From: Ruminococcus sp. 210702-SL.1.03
GTDB taxonomy: Bacteria > Bacillota > Clostridia > Oscillospirales > Ruminococcaceae
Reading direction: 5' to 3'
Assembly (NCBI RefSeq): GCF_020559915.1
Contig: NZ_JAJCLZ010000016.1
Span: forward strand, 1-52,057
Length of the DNA: 52,057 nucleotides
Position 1 is the stretch's first letter; each line of letters begins with the position of its first letter. A program made the position numbers and the translations under genes. Below, piece by piece: positions 1 to 7,263 of this stretch. The notes beneath the pieces were generated by a model. The model saw only the letters and a list, made by a program, of their open reading frames with translations. It had not been told where the DNA came from and ran no database searches.

Positions 1-205
1 GCTTCCATGAGAGTGTCGCGCTGTTTGCGGTGACCTTGTACTCGCGCAAAGCGGGTGGGTTCAAGCCGTTGTTCGCTTCGACGAGCACCGCCGCGGTCTG
101 AACAGGCGCGCCGTATACCTCAGCGCTCGGCAGCATAGCCCCCGTGGTAGAAAACATAGCGATAGCGCCTATCACAGCGATAGTATTTTTGATAGTTCTT
201 TTCAT
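1..205 (-). CDS. Secreted protein, N-terminal part (runs off the window)
   Basis: An open frame starts at an ATG at 205-203 and is still open at base 1, giving 68 residues. A GAGGAG ribosome site lies just upstream. The start reads MKRTIKNTIAVIGAIAMFS, a basic n-region followed by a hydrophobic stretch, so it looks like a signal peptide with possible cleavage near residues 28-33. Residues about 53-68 (LREYKVTANSATLSWK) resemble the first strand of a fibronectin type III domain, which would fit an extracellular or wall-associated protein. A strong promoter lies directly upstream at 240-268. The rest of the protein is outside the window, so its function cannot be named. The gene call is secure; the FN3 assignment is tentative. 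Confidence 0.7.
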   Translation of the reverse strand, partial: MKRTIKNTIAVIGAIAMFSTTGAMLPSAEVYGAPVQTAAVLVEANNGLNPPALREYKVTANSATLSWK

Positions 206-239
206 ATTATTCTCCTCATTTGATATTATTATTTATTTA

Positions 240-268
240 ATTATATCACGCAGGAAATAATTTGTCAA
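240..268 (-). promoter_or_regulatory. Sigma-A type promoter of the secreted-protein gene
   Basis: On the minus strand there is TTGACA (268-263), a 17-nt spacer and TATAAT (245-240), a perfect match to the housekeeping consensus. The predicted transcript starts near 233, about 28 nt before the ATG, with a ribosome site between. It occupies most of the gap between this gene and the 212-aa gene upstream. Confidence 0.8.
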
Positions 269-286
269 TACTTTATCAAATATCTC

Positions 287-925
287 TCAAACATAGTTCA
301 TGCAGGCTGAGCTGCTCAGAAATCTCTTCCGCTCTATCGGCGTTTCCAGCTTTATGTACTCGTTAAATTCTATCATAAATTTGTACCATGCTTTCTCAAA
401 CGGCTGCGAAAGCGAGAAAAATACCTGCTGCCGCGGTATCTCTACGCAGTCTATCCTCATGTGCCGTTTCAGCCTGCTCTCCAGCTCGTTAGTGCCCAGT
501 ATCGCGACCTTTTTGAAATTCACCCCGCATGGGCATTCTATTATCACTACGGTGGGGTTGTTGTCCTCAAGCGCGCTCGCGCTCTTCCTGCGGAAGCAGC
601 TTTTGTATATGATCAGCTTCTTCTCCGCAAACTCCGCCGCAGTGAATGTCTTTGCGTCGTAGTAGCGCGAGTACTGTTCCAGCTTCGTCAGATTGTAGTT
701 CATCTGAAAAGTGCACCGCTCGGTTATCTTCACCGTCTGTATCGCAAAATCGTCGCCCGTGTCCGCGCGGTCGAAAACGTTGCTCTCATAAATGCTCTGC
801 ATAGCCTTCGTCCAGTAGGTTATGAATCTCTCGCTTCTGCCTTTCGCCGTCAGCCGCTTCATGTACTGTTCAAGCTCTTCAAATCGTATCTCGTATTTCG
901 ATAGATCTTTCGTTCGGTAAAGCAT
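287..925 (-). CDS. Uncharacterised 212-aa protein
   Basis: I do not recognise a family. The protein is 212 residues, soluble by eye, with no signal peptide or membrane segment. The N-terminal 60 residues are basic and probably helical. There are isolated cysteines, including a C-P-C in the middle (IIECPCGVNF, about residues 128-137), but no obvious metal-binding pattern. The ATG at 925 is preceded by AAAGGAG with a rather long spacing of about 12 nt. A promoter candidate lies at 970-998 and no terminator is evident after the stop. It stands alone between a secreted protein gene and an HD-domain gene, so the context gives no hint of its role. The long open frame with a ribosome site and promoter makes it likely to be a real gene. 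Confidence 0.6.
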   Translation of the reverse strand: MLYRTKDLSKYEIRFEELEQYMKRLTAKGRSERFITYWTKAMQSIYESNVFDRADTGDDFAIQTVKITERCTFQMNYNLTKLEQYSRYYDAKTFTAAEFAEKKLIIYKSCFRRKSASALEDNNPTVVIIECPCGVNFKKVAILGTNELESRLKRHMRIDCVEIPRQQVFFSLSQPFEKAWYKFMIEFNEYIKLETPIERKRFLSSSACMNYV

Positions 926-969
926 ATCGGGTCTTCTCTCCTTTTTTGCAATGATCCCTTTATTTATAT

Positions 970-998
970 TTTACCACATTTTTATTTAAAATGCAAAA
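970..998 (-). promoter_or_regulatory. Promoter candidate for the 212-aa gene
   Basis: The minus strand has TTGCAT (998-993), a 17-nt spacer and TAAAAT (975-970), ending about 45 nt before the ATG at 925. The -35 box is weak, but the same TTGCAT box with 17-nt spacing is seen at mtaB (12591-12596). Confidence 0.5.
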
Positions 999-1210
999 TG
1001 TAAATGTCTGTAAAAATCGTTGTGCACTTTAGCTATATTGAAAAAAAGTTTGTTACATTATTTGATGCTTCTGCATAGTTTTTCGACAAACTTCGTCCTA
1101 AGATTACCATAAATCAATGATACTTATCATCCTTTTGCACGTTTTTGAAAACAAATATCTAGCTCGTCTGTAAAATAATATATGATTTTTCGGCTGAAAT
1201 GTAAAAAATA
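999..1210. other. AT-rich gene-free stretch
   Basis: This is the bulk of a 329-base gap between the HD gene and the 212-aa gene. It is strongly AT-rich, has no open frame with a ribosome site on either strand, and shows no RNA gene or clear repeat. Beyond the promoter at 970-998 and the terminator at 1211-1244 I see nothing in it. Confidence 0.6.
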
Positions 1211-1244
1211 ACACGGAAAATGTAGTAAACAGCATTTTCCGTGT
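1205..1244 (-). terminator. Intrinsic terminator of the HD-domain gene
   Basis: A perfect 12-bp stem (1211-1222 with 1233-1244) encloses a 10-nt loop. Read on the minus strand it is followed by a T-rich tract. It begins about 11 bases after the stop of the HD gene. Confidence 0.85.
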
Positions 1245-1254
1245 TTTCGTTCGT

Positions 1255-1824
1255 TTAACTTTTGTTTGATTTTTTTGTGATCTTTTTGGCTGAATGTGAA
1301 AGATAAATGCAGTACTCTATCAGCGCGATGTATTTATCTGTAAACATTACAACGTAAGATTCGGGATATTTCGGCCTTCCTTTTCTCAGCGGCCACATAT
1401 GTTTCAGTATCACGTCTGCTTCAACCTTGGTAAGCTTGAAAGATTTTCGCGCATTTTCCAGCGCTACCTGCGGGTGATTTTTCAGATGCTCTTTAGTGCA
1501 CTTCGGCGAGGAAACGTAAAGGTCATGCAAAAGTCCCGCGCGCGCTGCCTGCTCTGCGTTAAAGCCCAGCTTGCGGCAGGTAAGATAGCTGTAATATGAA
1601 ACATTCAGACAATGCTGAAACCGCGTCATGCTGTGGTGGTGCTCAAATTTTTTGAGTTCCTGTACCTCGCTGCTGCTAAGTACATCGCTTATCGCGTTCA
1701 AGTATGCCGATGTGTGTGATGAATGTTCCACATTGTATCTCGAACCTATTGCTCTTGACACTTTGGCATCAGCCCTTTCATATTTATTTAAGTACATTTT
1801 ATCAGAAACTTGTGAACTTTTCAA
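1255..1824 (-). CDS. HD-domain phosphohydrolase-like protein
   Basis: A 189-aa protein with an HD-superfamily core. It has a helix with FQHCLNVS, the metal-binding pair in GLLHDLY, a downstream histidine in HPQVALENA and a further HMW motif. Such proteins bind divalent metals and usually hydrolyse phosphoesters or nucleotides; the substrate cannot be read from the sequence. The start is uncertain. The longest frame begins at a TTG (1824-1822) without a good ribosome site, and the first in-frame ATG is residue 10 at 1797. A seven-codon ATG frame preceded by AAGG ends exactly over the TTG, so translational coupling or a frameshift is possible. An extended -10 promoter lies upstream (1862-1867) and a strong terminator follows. 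Confidence 0.8.
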   Translation of the reverse strand: MKSSQVSDKMYLNKYERADAKVSRAIGSRYNVEHSSHTSAYLNAISDVLSSSEVQELKKFEHHHSMTRFQHCLNVSYYSYLTCRKLGFNAEQAARAGLLHDLYVSSPKCTKEHLKNHPQVALENARKSFKLTKVEADVILKHMWPLRKGRPKYPESYVVMFTDKYIALIEYCIYLSHSAKKITKKSNKS

Positions 1825-1861
1825 TAATTTTTCGTTTCCATATATGCCTTTTTGTCTGATA

Positions 1862-1890
1862 ATTATAGCAAATTTTTAGCACTTAGTAAT
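1862..1890 (-). promoter_or_regulatory. Extended -10 promoter of the HD gene
   Basis: The minus strand has TGC directly before TATAAT (1867-1862), an extended -10 element, with a poor -35 (TTACTA) 16 nt further up. Transcription should begin near 1855, before both candidate starts of the HD gene. The region overlaps the 3' end of the radical-SAM gene. Confidence 0.55.
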
Positions 1891-2791
1891 ATTTTGCACT
1901 GTAAAACTGCGGTATGTATTTTTCCTGCGCTGAATCTCTTTGCTGAAAATATCCCGCAAATCCCGCTTGCTCCAGTCGCTCCGCTGCCGTTTTGTACTCA
2001 AAGCCCGAGAGTTTGCGGTCTATCTCCTTGTGTTCCGCCGCGCGGTATACCGGCGTGTACTGGCACATCAGGCTCACCATTATCTCGTCCGCCGCAAAGC
2101 GTTTTTCCAGCTCTTCTATCAGCCGTAGCGAGTCGTGCCTGTGGTTCGGCAGTACCAAATGCCGTACAATCACCCCGCGCTTCATTATCCCGTCCTCGAT
2201 GATCGGTTTACCCGCGATGTTCGCCATGCGCCGTATAGCCGCGATGGCTTTTTCAAAATAGTCTGCCGCTCCCGAATATTCCCGCGACGCCTGCGCGTCA
2301 AAGTATTTCAAGTCGGGCAGGAAAATATCTACTTTTCCCCGCAGCATATCCAGCGTTTCGGGTTTTTCATATCCGCCGCTGTTGTAGACTATCGGTATCC
2401 TCAGCCGCTCGCCGCATATCTCCAGCGCGTCCAGTATCTGCGGCACGAAATGCGTCGGGTTCACAAGATTGACGTTGTGCGCGCCCATATCCTGCATTCT
2501 TATAAACGTTTCCGCCAGCTCCTCGCGCGTAAGCTCAAAGCCTTTGCCCAGGTGCGAGATCTCGTAGTTTTGGCAAAAACAGCATTTCAGATTGCACCCG
2601 CTGAAAAACACCGTGCCCGAGCCTTTAGTGCCGCTTATGCACGGCTCTTCCCACATGTGCAGTTCTGCGCGCGCTATCCGTACAGCCGCGCTTTCTCCGC
2701 AGAAGCCTTTTTCTGCGTACCTGTCAGCGCCGCATTCGCGCGGGCATAGTCGGCAGTTTCTTAAAATTTTCTCAGTCTGCAAATTTCTCAC
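1883..2791 (-). CDS. PflX-type radical-SAM protein
   Basis: This 302-aa protein carries the radical-SAM CX3CX2C motif (C66, C70, C73, in GCNLKCCFCQ) that binds the 4Fe-4S cluster used to cleave S-adenosylmethionine. An additional N-terminal cysteine set (NCRLCPREC at 12-20, plus C31) is typical of the PflX/COG1313 branch, relatives of pyruvate formate-lyase activating enzyme with unknown substrate. It begins with GTG at 2791, and this GTGA overlaps the stop codon of the zinc-ribbon membrane protein gene, so the two are translationally coupled. It is the last gene of the minus-strand run; no hairpin terminator is evident after its stop. Fold and cofactor are secure; the substrate is unknown. 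Confidence 0.85.
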   Translation of the reverse strand: MRNLQTEKILRNCRLCPRECGADRYAEKGFCGESAAVRIARAELHMWEEPCISGTKGSGTVFFSGCNLKCCFCQNYEISHLGKGFELTREELAETFIRMQDMGAHNVNLVNPTHFVPQILDALEICGERLRIPIVYNSGGYEKPETLDMLRGKVDIFLPDLKYFDAQASREYSGAADYFEKAIAAIRRMANIAGKPIIEDGIMKRGVIVRHLVLPNHRHDSLRLIEELEKRFAADEIMVSLMCQYTPVYRAAEHKEIDRKLSGFEYKTAAERLEQAGFAGYFQQRDSAQEKYIPQFYSAKYY

Positions 2792-4329
2792 CCTGCCAGC
2801 TCGTCATATGTCATGTAGTAATAGTATTCCATCTCGTAACCAGACTCGTTCGCGATCTTCAAAACTATCGTGTAATTCTGCACTTTGTCGCATATCAAAA
2901 GCTCGGGCGCGGGATTTTCTTCGGCAGGCAGGTACTCGTATACCGTTTTTCCGTATGCGTCCTGACCCGTTACTCCTACTTTTAAGATCTTTACCTTCGG
3001 CTTCGTGTTCGTATCGTCAGTGCTTTTCAGATCAAATCCCGCAAGCTTCCACTTCGCGTTGTCCTCGAGCCACTTGTCATAAATGGTCATATCCTGCGCA
3101 TACTCTTTTACGTCTGCGTCCTTAGCGTTTTTAGCAGGGCAGAGCGTGATGTCTGATGTTATATTTTTAAGCTCGTTATTGTTAGTTTTGCTGTAATTGT
3201 AGTTGCTGCCTATAAGCTCCAGATCGCTGTCGTCCTCAGCCGCTACGCCCGCGATCTCGTCGTAATCTGTGCTTATGGTAACGCTTTCACCGTTGTATGT
3301 ATCATCGGACGGCACAGAGTAGATATAAAAACTTATCTTCTTGCATGATTCGCAAATAAAAATCGGCAGGCTGTCGATATGCGAGATTTTAGCAGTATAT
3401 ACGTTGCTTGATACACTGTACATATACTGATCGTCGTCATCGTATCCATACAGCGTGAGCGTGTTCGGGATGTATCCTGAATCTTCATCAACGTCTATAT
3501 CTATGTTCGCGATGCGCCATGTCATTCCTTGCTGGCTGTATACGTCGTCGCTGCCGTAATATGACGTTACGTTAGGATATGCCTGCTGTATCTCTTCCAG
3601 TGAAGAATAGCTTTTGCCAAGCCTGATGTTCGTGATCTGCATCTCTACATCTTCGTTGTATGAGCGTGCCGAAAATCCATTGTCAAGCAGTTCAACATCA
3701 TCTATGGTGCTGTATGCGCCGCTTTTCCCGTCACCATACAGTTCTTCATCGTCCGTATTCCTGCTGTTTTTCACCCAGCTCAGTACAGAAAGACATATGC
3801 TTGCGATCATAGGCAGCAGAAAAGCGATTATGATTATAGCCACAACTATCTTCTTTGTAGTCTTTGCATTCCTTGCGGCGTAAGCCTGCATATTACCGTA
3901 GTTTGCCTGCATATTTCCGTAATTATACTGCGTGTTGTTGTAGCCGCCCTGCGCGTTAGGGTCAAAGCCGTTTGTGAACCGTATTGTGCTCTTGCCGCCG
4001 TTGTAAGCCGAGTTTATATGCGGCTGACCGTAGCTTTGCCGCGCTCCCGCATTATACGTTCCCGTGTAGTTCTGTGTATAGCGGCTGTTTTTTGCGCTGT
4101 CGTCGCGAATGTTGTAGTCCTCGCCGAAGTCCTCCTTAGCCGCCTTGCGTTCTTCGCGAAGCTGGTCGTCGAGAAAGTCGTTCTTCTCCTTACTGCGTTC
4201 TTTAAAGTGCGTGTGTCCGCGCTCCATGTCACTGCATTTTGTATCGTCACGCGCGGTGAAGCACTCGGGACAAAGGTCTGAATCGCTGCTTTTGAATATA
4301 TATCCGCAGCATTTACAGCGGTATGCCAT
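2788..4329 (-). CDS. Zinc-ribbon membrane protein with large C-terminal domain
   Basis: A 513-aa protein without a recognised full-length family. Residues 5-23 form a zinc ribbon (C5-x2-C8 and C20-x2-C23). Residues 40-80 are charged and probably helical. Residues 82-150 are a low-complexity Tyr/Gly/Asn/Gln linker containing the repeat YGNMQANYGNMQAY. One strongly hydrophobic helix spans 161-185. The remaining 320 or so residues are rich in Asp, Tyr and Ser and probably form an extracytoplasmic domain, with a CESC pair about midway. With the ribbon inside and the big domain outside, a sensor or envelope scaffold is conceivable, but that is only an inference. It overlaps the downstream radical-SAM gene by 4 bases and lies 31 bases after ispE. 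Confidence 0.75.
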   Translation of the reverse strand: MAYRCKCCGYIFKSSDSDLCPECFTARDDTKCSDMERGHTHFKERSKEKNDFLDDQLREERKAAKEDFGEDYNIRDDSAKNSRYTQNYTGTYNAGARQSYGQPHINSAYNGGKSTIRFTNGFDPNAQGGYNNTQYNYGNMQANYGNMQAYAARNAKTTKKIVVAIIIIAFLLPMIASICLSVLSWVKNSRNTDDEELYGDGKSGAYSTIDDVELLDNGFSARSYNEDVEMQITNIRLGKSYSSLEEIQQAYPNVTSYYGSDDVYSQQGMTWRIANIDIDVDEDSGYIPNTLTLYGYDDDDQYMYSVSSNVYTAKISHIDSLPIFICESCKKISFYIYSVPSDDTYNGESVTISTDYDEIAGVAAEDDSDLELIGSNYNYSKTNNNELKNITSDITLCPAKNAKDADVKEYAQDMTIYDKWLEDNAKWKLAGFDLKSTDDTNTKPKVKILKVGVTGQDAYGKTVYEYLPAEENPAPELLICDKVQNYTIVLKIANESGYEMEYYYYMTYDELAG

Positions 4330-4360
4330 GTAGTTTCTCCTCCCTCTGTATGTCAGCAGG

Positions 4361-5239
4361 TCACTTGATCATCTCTACTCCCTTTGCGGCGGTGCGGTAA
4401 GCTCCCGCAAATGTGTCGCAGCACTCGAATTTTTTCAGCGCCGCCTGCGCGCTCTCGCCGTCGGCAAATATTCCGTATACAGCCGAGCCGCTGCCGGTCA
4501 TTTCCGTGCCCAGCGCTCCCGCCATTTTCAGCTTGTTGCGTATGCCGTTTACTTCCATCGGCGCACAGCTTTCGGTGAATGCGTTGTAAAGCGCACCGCC
4601 AAGTTCTTTAGCAGAGCCGCTCTTCATAGCCGCTTCAAACGCCGCGTAGTCACCCTCGCTCTGCCTGCCGCTCTTGTCGAAAAGCGCGTAGGCTTCTGGC
4701 GTTGATATGCTCTCCTTCGGCTTTGCGATGACTATATCCGTAGCCGCAAGCGTCGGCAGGGGAGTTATTATGTCGCCTACTCCTTCGCATAGCGCCGTGC
4801 CGCCCTTTATGCAGAAAGGCACGTCAGCCCCGCACATCGCCGCCACGGTCTTTAGCTCGTCGTCGAAAAAGTCTAGATGGAAAAGCTCGTTCATCGCGAT
4901 GATAGCCGCCGCGCAGTCCGCACTGCCGCCGCCTAAGCCCGCTCCTGAGGGGATGTTTTTCGTTAGGTTCACCGTTATCTTGCAGCCTGGCGAGAAATAC
5001 GCGTAGCTCAGCACTGCCGATATGCCTTTCCATACCAGATTATCCTCATTCAGCGGCAGGTCAGAGCGGTTGCAGAATATCTCTATGCCTGTGCCGTCTG
5101 ATATTATGAACTCCAGCTCGTCGCAGAGGTCAGCCGACTGCATTACCGTTTTCAGCGTGTGGTAGCCGTTCGCCTGCTTTCCCGTTATGTCGAGAAATAG
5201 GTTCAGCTTTGCGTTCGCGCGTAGTTTTATACTTTTCAT
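4361..5239 (-). CDS. ispE: 4-diphosphocytidyl-2-C-methyl-D-erythritol kinase
   Basis: The protein phosphorylates CDP-methylerythritol in the non-mevalonate (MEP) route to isoprenoids. It is a GHMP kinase of 292 aa, a usual length. The N-terminus reads KLRANAKLNLFLDI with the family lysine. The glycine-rich ATP loop is PSGAGLGGGSAD (97-108), and CGADVPF carries the catalytic aspartate. Its ATG shares one base with the TGA of the aminotransferase gene (TGATG), so translation is coupled. Two further MEP genes, dxr and ispG, and the undecaprenyl synthase uppS lie in the plus-strand half of the window. Confidence 0.95.
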   Translation of the reverse strand: MKSIKLRANAKLNLFLDITGKQANGYHTLKTVMQSADLCDELEFIISDGTGIEIFCNRSDLPLNEDNLVWKGISAVLSYAYFSPGCKITVNLTKNIPSGAGLGGGSADCAAAIIAMNELFHLDFFDDELKTVAAMCGADVPFCIKGGTALCEGVGDIITPLPTLAATDIVIAKPKESISTPEAYALFDKSGRQSEGDYAAFEAAMKSGSAKELGGALYNAFTESCAPMEVNGIRNKLKMAGALGTEMTGSGSAVYGIFADGESAQAALKKFECCDTFAGAYRTAAKGVEMIK

Positions 5240-6432
5240 CAGTTTCCTCCGTTTTCGTTTTTCAGCTCTTCAAGAAATTCGCCTATGCGTTTCAGCGCTT
5301 CTTTCAGGTGGCTTACCGAGTATGCGTAGCTTACGCGCACGAATCCCTCGCCGCATTTGCCGAAAGCCGTGCCCGGCACTACCGCAACTTTCTTTGAGTA
5401 TACCAGCCGCTCGCAAAATTCATCACTCGTCAGCCCCGTCGATCTTATGCACGGAAAAACGTAGAAAGCTCCCTGCGGCTCGAAGCATTTCAGTCCCAGC
5501 TTGTTAAAGCCGTCCGTTACCAGCCGCCTGCGCATATTATACTCACTTTTCATCTTCTGTATGTCGCCCATGCACTCTCTCAGCGCCGTGGTCGCCGCAT
5601 ACTGGCTCGTCGTCGGTGAGCTCATTATAGAGTACTGGTGCAGCTTCAATATGTGCTTCATTATCTCGCGCGGGCAGGCGGCGAAGCCTAATCTCCAGCC
5701 TGTCATGGCGAAGCTTTTGGAAAAGCCGTTGATGAGCACCGTGCGCTCTCTCATGCCCTCCATCTCTACTATCGAGCAGTGCCTGCCTGTGTACGTCAGC
5801 TCCGAATATATCTCGTCTGAGATAACGAATATGTCCGTGCCGTTGAGTACGTCAGCTATCTGTTCTAAGTCCTCGCGGCGCATTATCGCGCCGGTGGGGT
5901 TGTTGGGGTAGGGCAGTATCAGCAGCTTTGTCTTGTCCGTTATCATTTCCTCAAGCTCAGCCGCTGTAAGGCGAAATTCGTCCTCTACTTTCGTTTCGAT
6001 GGCTATCGGCACGCCGCCCATCATGCTGACTATCGGCGCATAGCATACGAACGATGGCTCTACTATCAGCACTTCGTCCCCCGGCGATACTATCGCTCTT
6101 ACCGCTAGGTCTATCGCTTCCGAGCCGCCTACCGAAACCAGTATCTCTTTCTCGGGGTCGTACTGCGTGTGCACAGTGTTCAGCAGATATTTTGAGATCT
6201 CGCGGCGCAGCTCTATAAGTCCCGCGTTCGCAGTGTAGCAGGTGCGACCCTTTTGCAGCGTTTCTATCGCCGCCTGACGTACTTTCCAAGGTGTTTTGAA
6301 GTCCGGCTCGCCTACGCCCAGCGATATTACGCCGTCTATCTGCTGCGCAATATCGAAGAATTTTCTTATGCCCGAAGGCTTCATGTCTACTGCGTTTTTG
6401 TTCAGCAGCTTGTCGTAATCTTCTGTATTCAT
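5239..6432 (-). CDS. Class I/II PLP-dependent aminotransferase
   Basis: A 397-aa fold-type I aminotransferase. The PLP-binding lysine is K239 in NGFSKSFAMTGWRLGF. N178-P179 in YPNNPTG, D206 and Y209 (SDEIY) complete the cofactor pocket. The N-terminal GEPDFKTP is typical of the aspartate/aromatic aminotransferase (AspC/PatA) group. The amino donor cannot be fixed from sequence. It overlaps the upstream Lrp/AsnC gene by 4 bases (ATGA) and touches ispE downstream. Pairing with an Lrp-type regulator suggests that amino-acid supply controls this run. An AGAGG ribosome site lies about 12 nt upstream. Confidence 0.9.
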   Translation of the reverse strand: MNTEDYDKLLNKNAVDMKPSGIRKFFDIAQQIDGVISLGVGEPDFKTPWKVRQAAIETLQKGRTCYTANAGLIELRREISKYLLNTVHTQYDPEKEILVSVGGSEAIDLAVRAIVSPGDEVLIVEPSFVCYAPIVSMMGGVPIAIETKVEDEFRLTAAELEEMITDKTKLLILPYPNNPTGAIMRREDLEQIADVLNGTDIFVISDEIYSELTYTGRHCSIVEMEGMRERTVLINGFSKSFAMTGWRLGFAACPREIMKHILKLHQYSIMSSPTTSQYAATTALRECMGDIQKMKSEYNMRRRLVTDGFNKLGLKCFEPQGAFYVFPCIRSTGLTSDEFCERLVYSKKVAVVPGTAFGKCGEGFVRVSYAYSVSHLKEALKRIGEFLEELKNENGGN

Positions 6433-6908
6433 GGGGAGATCATACCTCTTTCGTCCGTTTGCTCGTCGGTTATGGCAATGCCGTTTTCCTTGTACGCTTT
6501 GAGCTGGAAATGCGTTGCGGTAGATGTTACCGCGTCGATGGCTGCCAGCCTTGCCGATACGAACTGCGAGATCTCTCGTATATTGCTGCCCGTTACAGAA
6601 ACGATTATGTCGTACGCTCCCGACATCAGCCGTACTGATTCTACTTCTTCGTACTCCGCTATCTCGCGCGCTATCTCGTCGTATCCGCTCTGCGACTGCG
6701 GCGTTACTTTAAGCTCTATCAGCGCGGTGACGGCGTTGGGGTCTACCGCCGCTTCGTCGATTATAGAGGTGTAGCCCTTTATTATCCCCTCGCTCTCGTA
6801 GCGCGAGATCTGGTCGGCTATCTCTTTTTCCGAGCAGTTGAGCATTACAGCCAGCTCGCTGTTGCTGAGTCTGGCGTTGCCTTTTAAAAGCTTCAATAAT
6901 GCGTCCAT
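6429..6908 (-). CDS. Lrp/AsnC-family transcriptional regulator
   Basis: A 159-aa protein with an N-terminal helix-turn-helix (residues about 1-60, including ARLSNSELAVMLNCSEKEI) and a C-terminal RAM ligand-binding domain (about 65-145, including SVRLMSGAYDIIVSVTG). Such proteins form octamers and respond to amino acids. I chose the ATG at 6908 because AAGGAAG lies 8-9 nt before it and the family N-terminus (MDALLKLL) begins there. The frame is open further upstream, but that part overlaps the DUF1294 gene and has no domain. The 4-base overlap with the aminotransferase gene suggests it controls that gene; this is inferred. Confidence 0.9.
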   Translation of the reverse strand: MDALLKLLKGNARLSNSELAVMLNCSEKEIADQISRYESEGIIKGYTSIIDEAAVDPNAVTALIELKVTPQSQSGYDEIAREIAEYEEVESVRLMSGAYDIIVSVTGSNIREISQFVSARLAAIDAVTSTATHFQLKAYKENGIAITDEQTDERGMISP

Positions 6909-6922
6909 ATATGATCTTCCTT

Positions 6923-7198
6923 TCATAAGCTTGTTTTTACGAGCAGTACTCCCAGCGCCGCCCATATAATCAGCGTCAGCGGTACAAGTATTATAAACTT
7001 CGGCTTGCGCGTTTTGTGGTGGAAAAATCTCATTCCCGCCAGCGCGCCGATAGAGCCGCCCAGCAGCGAGAGCGTCAGCAGTACAGCTTCTGGCGTGCGC
7101 CACATACTTCTCTTCGCTTTTCTCTTATCGTTTCCAAATGCCGCGAATGTTATTACGCTCATTATCAGCGTTGCCGCCGCGTATATCTTTATCAGCAT
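6923..7198 (-). CDS. DUF1294 small membrane protein
   Basis: This 91-aa protein has an N-terminal membrane helix (residues 2-20), the DUF1294 signature FGNDKRKAKRSMWRTPE, a second helix (about 38-56) followed by a basic FFHHKTRKPKF, and a third helix (71-88). The family is widespread and its function is unknown. GAGGAG lies before the ATG. It sits 14 bases upstream of the Lrp gene and appears to head the minus-strand run that ends with the radical-SAM gene. No separate promoter is clear: the only upstream DNA is the purL terminator, so read-through from purL may feed it. Confidence 0.88.
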   Translation of the reverse strand: MLIKIYAAATLIMSVITFAAFGNDKRKAKRSMWRTPEAVLLTLSLLGGSIGALAGMRFFHHKTRKPKFIILVPLTLIIWAALGVLLVKTSL

Positions 7199-7225
7199 GG
7201 TTTTCGTTATCTCCTCTATAAAATA

Positions 7226-7253
7226 CGGGGCAGGGAATATTGTCCCTACCCCG
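7226..7253 (-). terminator. Hairpin after purL
   Basis: An 11-bp stem with one internal mismatch (7226-7236 with 7243-7253) and a 6-nt loop starts 11 bases after the purL stop on the minus strand. It is followed by GTATTTTAT, a short T-rich tail, so termination may be partial and let some transcription reach the DUF1294 gene. Confidence 0.7.
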
Positions 7254-7263
7254 CATAAAGAGC

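Noticed and set aside
6909..7103. Longer N-terminus for the Lrp/AsnC regulator
   Set aside because: It overlaps the DUF1294 gene, has no domain text, and AAGGAAG supports the ATG at 6908.
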